A DNA stretch of 8,866 nucleotides, taken from JBMOPD01 sp049323615 (GTDB taxonomy: Bacteria > Bacillota > Desulfotomaculia > Desulfotomaculales > Desulfocucumaceae). The stretch spans positions 1-8,866 of the forward strand of contig JBMOPD010000029.1 in assembly GCA_049323615.1 (NCBI GenBank). Direction: 5' to 3'. A program made the translations under genes and the position numbers. Of the stretch, positions 1-5,222 are shown in pieces (the stretch's first letter is position 1; every line of letters starts with the position of its first letter). The notes below the pieces were generated by a model. It was not told the origin of the DNA. It saw only the letters and a program-made list of their open reading frames with translations, and did no database searches.

Positions 1-155
1 TCTACGCCAACGTGATCATGCTGGGCTGCCTCACCAAGATGCTGGCGGGCACCCTCAGCAAGGACGGGGTGCTCAGGGTGATGCTGGAGAAGATCCCCAA
101 GTTCCACGAGGAGAACAAGAAGGCTTTTGAGATGGGTTACAACCTGGCCTGGTAA
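1..155 (+). CDS. 2-oxoacid:ferredoxin oxidoreductase gamma subunit, C-terminal end (partial)
   Basis: Open reading frame entering from the left edge (first whole codon at base 3) and stopping at TAA 153-155; only the last 50 residues are present. The fragment aligns without effort to the C-terminus of the complete gamma subunit encoded at 2685-3272: both have a N-(I/V)-x-x-LG-x-L segment, a hydrophobic stretch, then a helix in which (L/M)-E-K/R-(I/V)-P is followed by N-K at equal spacing, and a final G. Gamma subunits of pyruvate/2-oxoacid oxidoreductases form the catalytic domain III that contacts CoA. Its presence just upstream implies a second, paralogous oxidoreductase operon mostly outside the window. 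Substrate cannot be told from this fragment. The identification relies on recognised family pattern plus the in-window paralogue. Confidence 0.8.
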   Translation, partial: YANVIMLGCLTKMLAGTLSKDGVLRVMLEKIPKFHEENKKAFEMGYNLAW

Positions 156-165
156 TGCCACTGGA

Positions 166-207
166 CGCAAAGTAGCGCACTGGGGCCAAAAGGTGCGCTG
201 CTTTTGC
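166..207 (+). terminator. Hairpin after the upstream gamma-subunit gene, likely terminator
   Basis: AGCGCAC (174-180) pairs with GTGCGCT (193-199) around a 12-base loop. The stem extends outward through a T-G wobble, GAAA/CTTT pairs and, past one bulge, two more GC pairs. The run CTTTT lies inside the right arm, and another TTTT follows about 25 bases later. It lies 10-50 bases after the stop codon, where a terminator is expected, but the U-tract is short, so efficiency is uncertain. Confidence 0.5.
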
Positions 208-283
208 GCCGCCCGCCCCTCGCCGCCTTTTGTATTGAGCGTTCCTTAAGGTCTTAAACGCCAGGTGCGTCGGAATTAAAGCC

Positions 284-306
284 TGTCATATTTTATAATC
301 CTGACA
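284..306. promoter_or_regulatory. Inverted repeat TGTCA-N13-TGACA, candidate upstream activator site
   Basis: Perfect 5-base arms, TGTCA at 284-288 and TGACA at 302-306, separated by 13 AT-rich bases. The centre lies roughly 160 bases before the predicted sigma-54 transcription start, within the range used by enhancer-binding activators. No activator is encoded in the window, and short arms can arise by chance. Confidence 0.3.
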
Positions 307-355
307 AGACTTAATATTATGCTCCGTTTTACACATATTTCACCAATTGGCTATA

Positions 356-393
356 ACCGAAAGGAGTCAACTTGGGATTAACACCTTAACGGT
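356..393. promoter_or_regulatory. Imperfect dyad upstream of the sigma-54 promoter
   Basis: ACCG (356-359) and AAGG (361-364) pair with CCTT (384-387) and CGGT (390-393) around a 19-base centre. The centre is about 83 bases upstream of the predicted start, a usual position for an enhancer-binding-protein site. It could also be a chance dyad. Confidence 0.3.
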
Positions 394-431
394 AATTCTT
401 CATCAATAAAAATAAAATTTTCTTGTGGCAA

Positions 432-447
432 TGGCATAGTCTTTGCT
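432..447 (+). promoter_or_regulatory. Sigma-54 (RpoN) -24/-12 promoter for korDABC-gntR
   Basis: TGGCAT (432-437), five bases, then TTGCT (443-447). The invariant GG (433-434) and GC (445-446) are 12 bases apart, the required spacing, and the match to the known consensus TGGCACG-N4-TTGCW fails only at two less conserved positions. The predicted start is about 457, giving a leader of about 75 bases before the GTG at 532. Sigma-54 promoters need an ATP-driven enhancer-binding activator, so the operon would be strictly inducible. The activator is not in this window. Confidence 0.75.
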
Positions 448-475
448 ACTATAATGTTATTGTGAGCTGATTCAA

Positions 476-486
476 TTGTGTGACAA
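476..486. promoter_or_regulatory. FadR/GntR-type operator TTGT-N3-ACAA in the kor leader
   Basis: TTGTGTGACAA is a perfect inverted repeat and fits the known FadR-subfamily operator consensus TNGTNNNACNA at every fixed base. It lies about 20-30 bases downstream of the predicted sigma-54 start, where a bound repressor would block clearance. The operon's last gene (3285-4010) encodes a FadR-type GntR regulator, so autoregulation is the natural reading. A 6-base-specified consensus is expected by chance in roughly one spacer of this size in ten, so this is good but not decisive. Confidence 0.5.
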
Positions 487-531
487 CAAGTAAGGGCCGT
501 CGTTTTCTCTGTCAGGAGGAGGCAAAAGAGA

Positions 532-753
532 GTGACCGAAGTTGATCAGATACCCATTCCCCGGGGCTTCCTGGAGATAAAAAAAAGGTGGTGCAAGGGC
601 TGCAACCTGTGCGCCGACGCCTGCCCCAAAGGTTTGATATCGGTTGACGAACTGGGGAAAGTGCGGGTTGACAGGCCGGAGGAATGTGTGGGCTGCGGCC
701 TGTGTGAGGCCATCTGCCCCGACTTTGCCATAAGGGTGAACAAGAATGCGTAA
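532..753 (+). CDS. korD: 2-oxoacid:ferredoxin oxidoreductase delta subunit (2x[4Fe-4S] ferredoxin)
   Basis: A 73-residue ferredoxin-like protein that carries electrons from the catalytic subunits to external ferredoxin. It has two complete cluster motifs of the form CxxCxxCxxxCP: the first begins at Cys21 (CKGCNLCADACP) and the second at Cys52 (CVGCGLCEAICP), the pattern of bacterial two-cluster ferredoxins and KorD/OorD/PorD subunits. The start is GTG 532, set by AGGAGGAGG at 514-522, nine bases upstream. It is the first gene of the operon, overlaps korA by eight bases, and stands downstream of the sigma-54 promoter. The order ferredoxin-alpha-beta-gamma is that of oorDABC/korDABC 2-oxoglutarate oxidoreductases. 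The fold is certain; the substrate of the complex is inferred. Confidence 0.93.
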   Translation: MTEVDQIPIPRGFLEIKKRWCKGCNLCADACPKGLISVDELGKVRVDRPEECVGCGLCEAICPDFAIRVNKNA

Positions 754-1885
754 ACCGGTGGAAATTCGTCTGATGCAGGGCAACGAAGCCTGCGCCCAGG
801 GAGCCGTGGACGCCGGCGTCCGCTTTTTCGCAGGCTATCCCATTACCCCTTCAACGGAAATAGCTGAATGGATGGCAAAACAATTACCTGCCCTGGGGGG
901 AAAGTTCATCCAGATGGAGGATGAAATAGCCGGCATATCCGCAGTAATCGGCGCCTCACTGACCGGAGCCAAGGCCATGACGGCCACCAGCGGGCCCGGT
1001 TTTTCCCTGATGCAGGAAAACATCGGATATGCCTGTATGACCGAACTGCCATGCCTGATCGTCAACGTCCAGCGGGGCGGCCCCAGCACCGGGAGGCCCA
1101 CCGCCCCGGCCCAGGGTGACGTGATGCAGGCCCGCTGGGGCACCCACGGAGACCACCCGGCCATCGTTCTTTCCCCCTGGTCGGTGGATGAAACGTACTA
1201 TTTGACGGTAAAAGCCGTCAACCTGGCCGAAAGGTTCCGCACACCGGTCATCCTGCTGCTGGACGAGGTCATCGCCCACCTGCGGGAAGGGGTCAAAAAA
1301 CCGGACCCCAGGAAGCTGAAGCTGGTGGAAAGGCCCAGGCCCTCCGGTGACCGGAGCCGGTTTAAGCCCTTCGGGGGGGCGGTGGACCACATTCCTCCCA
1401 TCGCCGACATAGGCATGGGGTACCGCTGCAATTACACCGGCCTGGTCCACGACGAGGCGGGCCATCCCACCAACAGCCCCGAGATCACCGACCAGCTGAT
1501 CCGCCGGCTGATGGGCAAGGTGGAAAGCCATAAGGATGAAATAATCCATTGGGAAGAAACCCTGATGAAAGACGCCGAAGTGGCCGTATTCGCCTACGGC
1601 TGCTCCGCCCGCTCCGCTATGCGGGCCTTGAAAATGGCCAGGGCCGGGGGCCTCAAGGTGGGCATGGTCCGTCCCACCACCCTGTGGCCTTTCCCCGAAA
1701 AGGCCGTAGAGGCGGCGGCTGAAAAGGGTATCCCCATCCTGGTGCCCGAAATGAACCTCGGCCAGATGGTTCTGGAAGTGGAACGGGTGGCAGCCGGGCG
1801 GGCCAGGGTGAAAAAACTGTCCCGGGTCGACGGGCAGTTGTTTACCCCGGATGAAATTTTAGCCGCCCTGAAGGAGGGATTTTAG
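746..1885 (+). CDS. korA: 2-oxoacid:ferredoxin oxidoreductase alpha subunit (KorA-like)
   Basis: A 379-residue cytoplasmic alpha subunit of a four-subunit, CoA- and thiamine-dependent oxidoreductase that converts a 2-oxoacid to acyl-CoA, CO2 and reduced ferredoxin. Domain I (pyrimidine-binding) starts near residue 12 and shows GYPITPSTE at 30-38, QMEDEIA at 56-62, TSGPGFSLM at 81-89 and QRGGPSTGRPT at 109-119, all family hallmarks. Domain II fills roughly residues 260-370. Length is normal for KorA/VorB-type alpha subunits. The ATG start has AGGGTG seven bases upstream and overlaps the end of korD by eight bases, so translation is probably coupled. The stop TAG is directly followed by the beta-subunit start. 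2-oxoglutarate is the favoured substrate from gene order, but branched-chain or other 2-oxoacids cannot be excluded from sequence alone. Confidence 0.93.
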   Translation: MRKPVEIRLMQGNEACAQGAVDAGVRFFAGYPITPSTEIAEWMAKQLPALGGKFIQMEDEIAGISAVIGASLTGAKAMTATSGPGFSLMQENIGYACMTELPCLIVNVQRGGPSTGRPTAPAQGDVMQARWGTHGDHPAIVLSPWSVDETYYLTVKAVNLAERFRTPVILLLDEVIAHLREGVKKPDPRKLKLVERPRPSGDRSRFKPFGGAVDHIPPIADIGMGYRCNYTGLVHDEAGHPTNSPEITDQLIRRLMGKVESHKDEIIHWEETLMKDAEVAVFAYGCSARSAMRALKMARAGGLKVGMVRPTTLWPFPEKAVEAAAEKGIPILVPEMNLGQMVLEVERVAAGRARVKKLSRVDGQLFTPDEILAALKEGF

Positions 1886-2701
1886 GTGCCTTCCGATTTA
1901 ATCCAGTACTTCCGGGAAGAAATGCTGCCCCATATCTGGTGCCCCGGCTGCGGAAACGGGATCATCCTGCGGGACTTTGCCATCGCCCTGGAAAGGCTTA
2001 ACCTGCCAAGGGACAAGGTGGTCATCGTGTCCGGCATCGGCTGTTCCTCCCGGGCCGCCACCTACCTGGACTTTGACACGGTGCACACCACCCACGGCCG
2101 GGCCCTGCCGTTTGCCACCGGGATCAAAATGGCCAAACCGGAACTGAACGTCTTTGTGCTCATGGGAGACGGCGATTCTTGCGCCATCGGGGGAAATCAC
2201 CTGATTCACGCCTGCCGCCGCAATATCGACCTGACCGCCATAGTTTTCAACAACAGCATTTACGGCATGACCGGGGGGCAATTCTCCCCCCTGACTCCAA
2301 GAGATAAAAAGGCCACCACCGCCCCTTACGGAATGGCCGAGCCCTCCTTCGACATCTGCCGCATAGCCGGGGCGGCCGGGGCCACTTACGTGGGCAGGGC
2401 CACCACCTACCACAACCAGCTGCTTATCCGGCTGATCGTGGAAGGGACCAGAAATCAGGGATTTTCACTGGTCGAAGCGGTTACCCACTGCCCCACATCC
2501 TACGGCAGGCGCAACAACCTGCCCGCACCGTCCGACATGATCCGCTGGCAGAAGGATAACGCCGTCTGGATTAACAAAATAAAAGACGGGACCGCCCAGC
2601 TGCAGGAAGGCCAGTTCACCATCGGTGTCTTACACCGGCGCCAGGCGCCGGAATTCACGGCTGCGTACATGGAGGTGGTCAGGCGTGCCCGGAAACAATA
2701 A
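1886..2701 (+). CDS. korB: 2-oxoacid:ferredoxin oxidoreductase beta subunit, TPP-binding (KorB-like)
   Basis: A 271-residue beta subunit that binds thiamine diphosphate and one [4Fe-4S] cluster. The TPP/Mg motif is visible as GDGD at 94-97 and NN at 122-123. Cys19 and Cys22 (in CPGCG), Cys53 (in GIGCSS) and Cys202 (in THCPTSYGRRN) correspond to the four cluster ligands known in archaeal and bacterial 2-oxoacid:ferredoxin oxidoreductases, so the enzyme looks intact. The start is GTG 1886, immediately after the korA stop; AAGGAGGG at 1871-1878 sits seven bases upstream, inside the end of korA. The 3' end overlaps the gamma-subunit gene by 17 bases. GRRN after the fourth cysteine is typical of Kor/Vor-type beta subunits. 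The family call is secure; the substrate is open. Confidence 0.93.
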   Translation: MPSDLIQYFREEMLPHIWCPGCGNGIILRDFAIALERLNLPRDKVVIVSGIGCSSRAATYLDFDTVHTTHGRALPFATGIKMAKPELNVFVLMGDGDSCAIGGNHLIHACRRNIDLTAIVFNNSIYGMTGGQFSPLTPRDKKATTAPYGMAEPSFDICRIAGAAGATYVGRATTYHNQLLIRLIVEGTRNQGFSLVEAVTHCPTSYGRRNNLPAPSDMIRWQKDNAVWINKIKDGTAQLQEGQFTIGVLHRRQAPEFTAAYMEVVRRARKQ

Positions 2702-3272
2702 TAAAAATAAAGCTGCAAAATTGCCCCATTTCGTCCAGGTCCAGCTTTCCGGATCGGGGGGCCAGGGACTGATCCTGGCCGGTATAATCCTGGCCGCCGC
2801 CGCCGTTGAGGACGGCTACCACGTCATTCAAAGCCAGTCCTACGGCCCGGAAGCCCGGGGAGGGGCCTCGGTGGCCGAAGTGATCATCGGTTCCGAGCCC
2901 ATTGACTACCCCCACGTGGAAAGGGCCGACATTTTACTGGCGCTTACCCAGGAAGCGTGCAACAAGTACCTGCCCGCCGTAGCCGAAAAGGCCCTGGTGA
3001 TCCTGGACTCACTGCTGGTAACAAACGTCCCCAAAACCAGGGCCACAGTGCTAAAGCTGCCCATTATGCAGACCGCCAAAAACGAAATCGCCCACGAAGT
3101 GGTGGCCAACATAGTGGCCCTGGGCGCCCTCAACAGCGCCACCGGCCTGGTCTCCTGGCCCGCGCTGGAAAAAGCGGTGCTGGAGAGGGTCCCCGCCCGG
3201 TTCTTTGAGTTGAATAAAAGGGCCCTGGCCGCCGGCCGGGTTCTTGTACCTGATAAAAACAAAAAGGAATAG
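2685..3272 (+). CDS. korC: 2-oxoacid:ferredoxin oxidoreductase gamma subunit (KorC-like)
   Basis: A 195-residue catalytic domain III (gamma) subunit that completes the korDABC complex. GSGGQG near residues 23-28 and SYGPEARGG near 51-59 are family signatures. The C-terminal half aligns with the partial gamma subunit at 1-155. I chose GTG 2685: GGAGG at 2671-2675 precedes it by nine bases, while the longer frame that opens at 2625 lies deep in korB and has no ribosome site. The start leaves a 17-base overlap with korB. The first ten residues are Asn/Lys-rich (PGNNNKNKAAK), an unusual tail before the Rossmann-like core, encoded in an A-rich stretch unlike the surrounding GC-rich codons. An internal TTG at 2721 would trim this tail but has no ribosome site. 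Confidence 0.9.
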   Translation: MPGNNNKNKAAKLPHFVQVQLSGSGGQGLILAGIILAAAAVEDGYHVIQSQSYGPEARGGASVAEVIIGSEPIDYPHVERADILLALTQEACNKYLPAVAEKALVILDSLLVTNVPKTRATVLKLPIMQTAKNEIAHEVVANIVALGALNSATGLVSWPALEKAVLERVPARFFELNKRALAAGRVLVPDKNKKE

Positions 3273-3284
3273 GAGGGAACCGGC

Positions 3285-4010
3285 TTGAAAAATTTGCTGG
3301 AAAAATACAGCGGCCACCTGCACGTCACCAGCCAGCCTTCACCGCTTATAATCGACGGCCCGTCCGCTTCCATCCAGGAACAGGTCTACGAAAAGATTCG
3401 CAACGACATATTGTCCGGTATTTTTGAACCGGAGCAGAGGCTGCTGCCGGACGACCTGGCCGCCGTAATGACCGTCAACCCCATGCACGTACGGGAAGCC
3501 TTAATGCGGCTGGAATCGGAGAGCCTGGTCAATTTTCACCCTTCCAAGGGATTTACCGTGGCCGCCTTCACCATGGACGACCTGAGGGAAATCTACTTTT
3601 TGCGCAGCCTGCTGGAAGGGGCGGCCAGCGAGCTGGCGGCCAAAAATCTTACCGATCAGGAACTGGACGAACTGGAATCACTGTGCAAAAAAATGGCGGA
3701 ATGCCTGGACCACAACGACCTGACCGACATGCCCAAATACAACGCCAGCTTTCACCAGATTATCTACCAGGCGGCCAGGTCGCCCCGCCTGTACAGCATG
3801 ATTGTCAAGCTGTGGAACGGCTTCCTGAAGTCAAGTTTAAGTGCCCTTACCCTGCGCGCCAAGGAAACGGTGGAGGAGCACAGGGCCATATACGAGGCCC
3901 TGCGCAGCCGGAATCCCGCCGGGGCCAACGCCAGAACCAGGGAGCACATTGTCAGCGTCCTGGACGACCTGTCCGAGTACTGGCGCGACTGGCTTACCCC
4001 GGTAGATTAA
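3285..4010 (+). CDS. GntR-family transcriptional regulator, FadR/FCD subfamily
   Basis: A 241-residue dimeric DNA-binding regulator. Residues 28-95 form the GntR winged helix (QVYEKIRNDILSG, then VREALMRLE at 69-77 as the end of the recognition region). Residues 98-230 form an FCD ligand domain; Asn153, His157, His199 and His221 match its metal/ligand-binding positions, with Asn in place of the commoner Asp at the first. The start is TTG 3285, with AGGAGGG at 3271-3277 seven bases upstream. Only 12 bases separate it from korC, so it belongs to the operon. FCD regulators usually sense small carboxylic acids, and the natural ligand here would be a 2-oxoacid or related acid; this is inference. 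A matching operator lies at 476-486. About 25 residues precede the winged helix, slightly longer than usual. Confidence 0.9.
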   Translation: MKNLLEKYSGHLHVTSQPSPLIIDGPSASIQEQVYEKIRNDILSGIFEPEQRLLPDDLAAVMTVNPMHVREALMRLESESLVNFHPSKGFTVAAFTMDDLREIYFLRSLLEGAASELAAKNLTDQELDELESLCKKMAECLDHNDLTDMPKYNASFHQIIYQAARSPRLYSMIVKLWNGFLKSSLSALTLRAKETVEEHRAIYEALRSRNPAGANARTREHIVSVLDDLSEYWRDWLTPVD

Positions 4011-4029
4011 AAACGAACATTAGCCCACT

Positions 4030-4057
4030 GAGTTCTGAGTTCTGAATTCTGAGTTCT
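4030..4057. repeat. Four tandem heptamers GAGTTCT
   Basis: Copies lie at 4030-4036, 4037-4043, 4044-4050 (GAATTCT, one change) and 4051-4057. The array starts 19 bases after the stop of the GntR gene. It does not fold into an obvious hairpin and is not coding. It resembles a slipped-strand microsatellite. It abuts a candidate promoter for the next gene. Confidence 0.85.
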
Positions 4058-4083
4058 TAACATATATTACCTCTTACTAAAAT
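4057..4083 (+). promoter_or_regulatory. Weak sigma-A-like promoter before the small membrane protein gene
   Basis: TTAACA (4057-4062) and TAAAAT (4078-4083) each match the vegetative hexamers at five of six bases, but the spacer is only 15 bases, which is short. The small gene could equally be read from the kor operon, since no terminator is visible between 4010 and 4120. Confidence 0.25.
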
Positions 4084-4119
4084 TAGCGTAAAGGGAATAA
4101 TAAGCCTGAGGTGGTTCAT

Positions 4120-4302
4120 GTGATAGAAATGTTCTCGCGGATGTTGCCCAAAAAGAAACAAAAGAACACCGCTACCATAGCCGGGGCCATATCCCTGGCC
4201 GCGGTATCGGGAGCCCTGATCACCTGGTATACCGCCAGGAGAATGAGGCGCCGGAGAAACAACGAATTTCTTTACAACCAGGACGAAGAAAGCCAGCCTT
4301 AA
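4120..4302 (+). CDS. Small single-helix membrane protein, unknown function
   Basis: A 60-residue protein I do not recognise. A basic N-terminus (PKKKQK) precedes one hydrophobic segment of about 22 residues (TIAGAISLAAVSGALITWY), then a strongly basic patch (RRMRRRR) and an acidic, polar C-terminus. The larger positive charge after the helix suggests an inside C-terminus. GAGGTGG at 4108-4114 stands five bases before GTG 4120, which I prefer. GTG 4111 in the same frame overlaps that site and lacks its own, and ATG 4129 is too far. A proper terminator immediately follows; its left arm overlaps the last codons. Having both a ribosome site and a terminator supports a real gene despite the small size. 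It sits between the kor operon and the convergent dehydrogenase gene. Confidence 0.65.
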   Translation: MIEMFSRMLPKKKQKNTATIAGAISLAAVSGALITWYTARRMRRRRNNEFLYNQDEESQP

Positions 4303-4326
4303 AAGCTGGCTTTCTATCCTTTTTAT
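4287..4326 (+). terminator. Rho-independent terminator of the small membrane protein gene
   Basis: AGAAAGCCAGC (4287-4297) pairs perfectly with GCTGGCTTTCT (4305-4315) around a seven-base loop containing the stop codon, and is followed by a T-rich run continuing past 4340. It should end transcription of the small gene, and perhaps of the whole kor operon. It may also act on the convergent dehydrogenase transcript, though the minus strand lacks a good U-tract. Confidence 0.85.
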
Positions 4327-4339
4327 ATTTTTATATTTT

Positions 4340-5107
4340 TTATTTGGGAGCCATGCGGATGGCCCCGTCCAGCCTTATGGTTTCCCCGTTGAGCATAACG
4401 TTCTCGATGATTTGCTGGGCCAGCATGGCGTATTCCTCGGGCCTCCCCAGCCTGGGCGGGAAAGGCACCTGCCTGCCGAGGGACGCCCTGGCCTCTTCCG
4501 GAAGGGCGGCCAGGAGCGGGGTGTCAAAGAGCCCGGGAGCAATGGTGCACACCCTGATACCAAAGCTGGCCAGGTCCCTGGCAATGGTCAGGGTCATGCC
4601 CACAACACCCGCCTTGGAGGCCGAATAGGCCGCCTGCCCGATCTGCCCTTCAAAGGCAGCCACCGAAGCAGTGTTGATGATCACTCCCCGTTCGCCCAAC
4701 TCGTTTGGCTCGTTTTTGGCCATCTTCTCGGAGGCCAGCCTGATCACGTCGAATGTGCCGATCAGGTTAATATCAATCAGCTTCCTGAATAAATCAAGGT
4801 TATGGGGCCCTGCCTTGGACAGGGTTCTGATGGCCAGCCCGGTTCCCGCGCAGTTAACGGCAATGTCCAGCCTGCCAAATTTGCTCACGGCCAGATCGAT
4901 GGCTGCCTGCACCTGTTCGGTATTGGTGACGTCCATAAAGACAAAAGCAGCCCGGTTTCCAAGTTTTTCGGCCACTGCCTTGCCCTTTTCCTCATTGAAA
5001 TCGGCCAGCACCACATTGGCTCCCCCGTTATAAAGCCTTGCTGCCGTGGCTTCACCCAGTCCCGATGCCCCACCGGTTATAAAAGCGGTGGCATTTTTTA
5101 TCTGCAC
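4340..5107 (-). CDS. Short-chain dehydrogenase, 3-hydroxyacyl-CoA dehydrogenase type II-like
   Basis: A classical SDR of about 255 residues. Numbering from the longer ATG form: cofactor motif TGGASGLG at 13-20, Asp38 at the end of strand beta-2 (favours NAD over NADP), NCAG at 87-90, Asn116, and the catalytic Ser150, Tyr163 and Lys167 in YSASK. The whole pattern, including the PG motif after IA and a hydrophobic C-terminal dimer region, resembles HSD10-type 3-hydroxyacyl-CoA (or 2-methyl-3-hydroxybutyryl-CoA) dehydrogenases, which act in fatty-acid and isoleucine breakdown. The exact substrate is inferred. Start: the first ATG (5113-5111) is only one base from GGGGAGG, too close, whereas GTG 5107-5105 is seven bases away, so I prefer GTG. 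The gene is divergent from the transporter and convergent with the small membrane gene. Confidence 0.88.
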   Translation of the reverse strand: MQIKNATAFITGGASGLGEATAARLYNGGANVVLADFNEEKGKAVAEKLGNRAAFVFMDVTNTEQVQAAIDLAVSKFGRLDIAVNCAGTGLAIRTLSKAGPHNLDLFRKLIDINLIGTFDVIRLASEKMAKNEPNELGERGVIINTASVAAFEGQIGQAAYSASKAGVVGMTLTIARDLASFGIRVCTIAPGLFDTPLLAALPEEARASLGRQVPFPPRLGRPEEYAMLAQQIIENVMLNGETIRLDGAIRMAPK

Positions 5108-5222
5108 GATCATCCCTCCCCTAATTTTTAGACTTTTAAAATTCTTTTCTATACTCTTTTAAATAATCCTTCAGCCATTAAAATATACATATAGATTTTG
5201 ACAGAAACGGGATGACCTCCAA
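5108..5222. promoter_or_regulatory. Divergent AT-rich promoter region between dehydrogenase and transporter genes
   Basis: A 115-base spacer, strongly AT-rich between GC-rich genes, which must hold promoters in both directions. Candidate -10 boxes exist (TATACT at 5150-5155 forward; TATAGA on the minus strand at the same place) but none has a convincing -35 at proper spacing. TTGACA at 5198-5203 is too close to the transporter start to serve it. Confidence 0.4.

Larger units (their letters stand above)
156..531. other. Long regulatory intergenic region upstream of korDABC
   Basis: A 376-base spacer without a credible gene. The first part is a GC-rich hairpin region; from about 240 it becomes AT-rich. 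It contains dyads at 246-257, 284-306 and 356-393, a sigma-54 promoter at 432-447, a FadR/GntR-type operator at 476-486, and the ribosome site AGGAGGAGG at 514-522. The length, and the room between dyads and promoter, suit a promoter that is activated from a distance. No T-box or known riboswitch was recognised. Confidence 0.7.

Noticed and set aside
372..389. AAGGAG followed by TTG in the kor spacer as a small gene or leader
   Set aside because: The frame stops after five codons and lies upstream of the predicted transcription start, so it would not be transcribed from the sigma-54 promoter.
450..455. Perfect TATAAT as a sigma-A -10 box upstream of korD
   Set aside because: No -35 hexamer at 16-18 bases (GGCAAT at 17) and no TGn extension. 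The overlapping sigma-54 elements explain the site better, and the AT-rich block suits the region melted by sigma-54 polymerase.
956..1549. Long minus-strand open frame opposite korA
   Set aside because: It lies wholly within a gene with clear catalytic motifs, its translation is rich in Gly/Pro/Arg/Val without recognisable domain, and it fits the antisense frame bias of GC-rich codons.
1898..2413. Minus-strand open frame opposite korB
   Set aside because: It is antisense to a complete TPP-binding subunit, shows a low-complexity Gly-rich translation, and has no ribosome site or domain pattern.
2625..2684. Longer N-terminus of the gamma subunit starting at 2625
   Set aside because: It would overlap korB by 77 bases, has no ribosome site, and adds basic residues before the conserved domain; GTG 2685 with GGAGG is better.
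5198..5203. TTGACA as a -35 box for the MFS transporter gene
   Set aside because: The matching -10 would fall on the start codon itself at about 5221-5226 and reads AATTGA.
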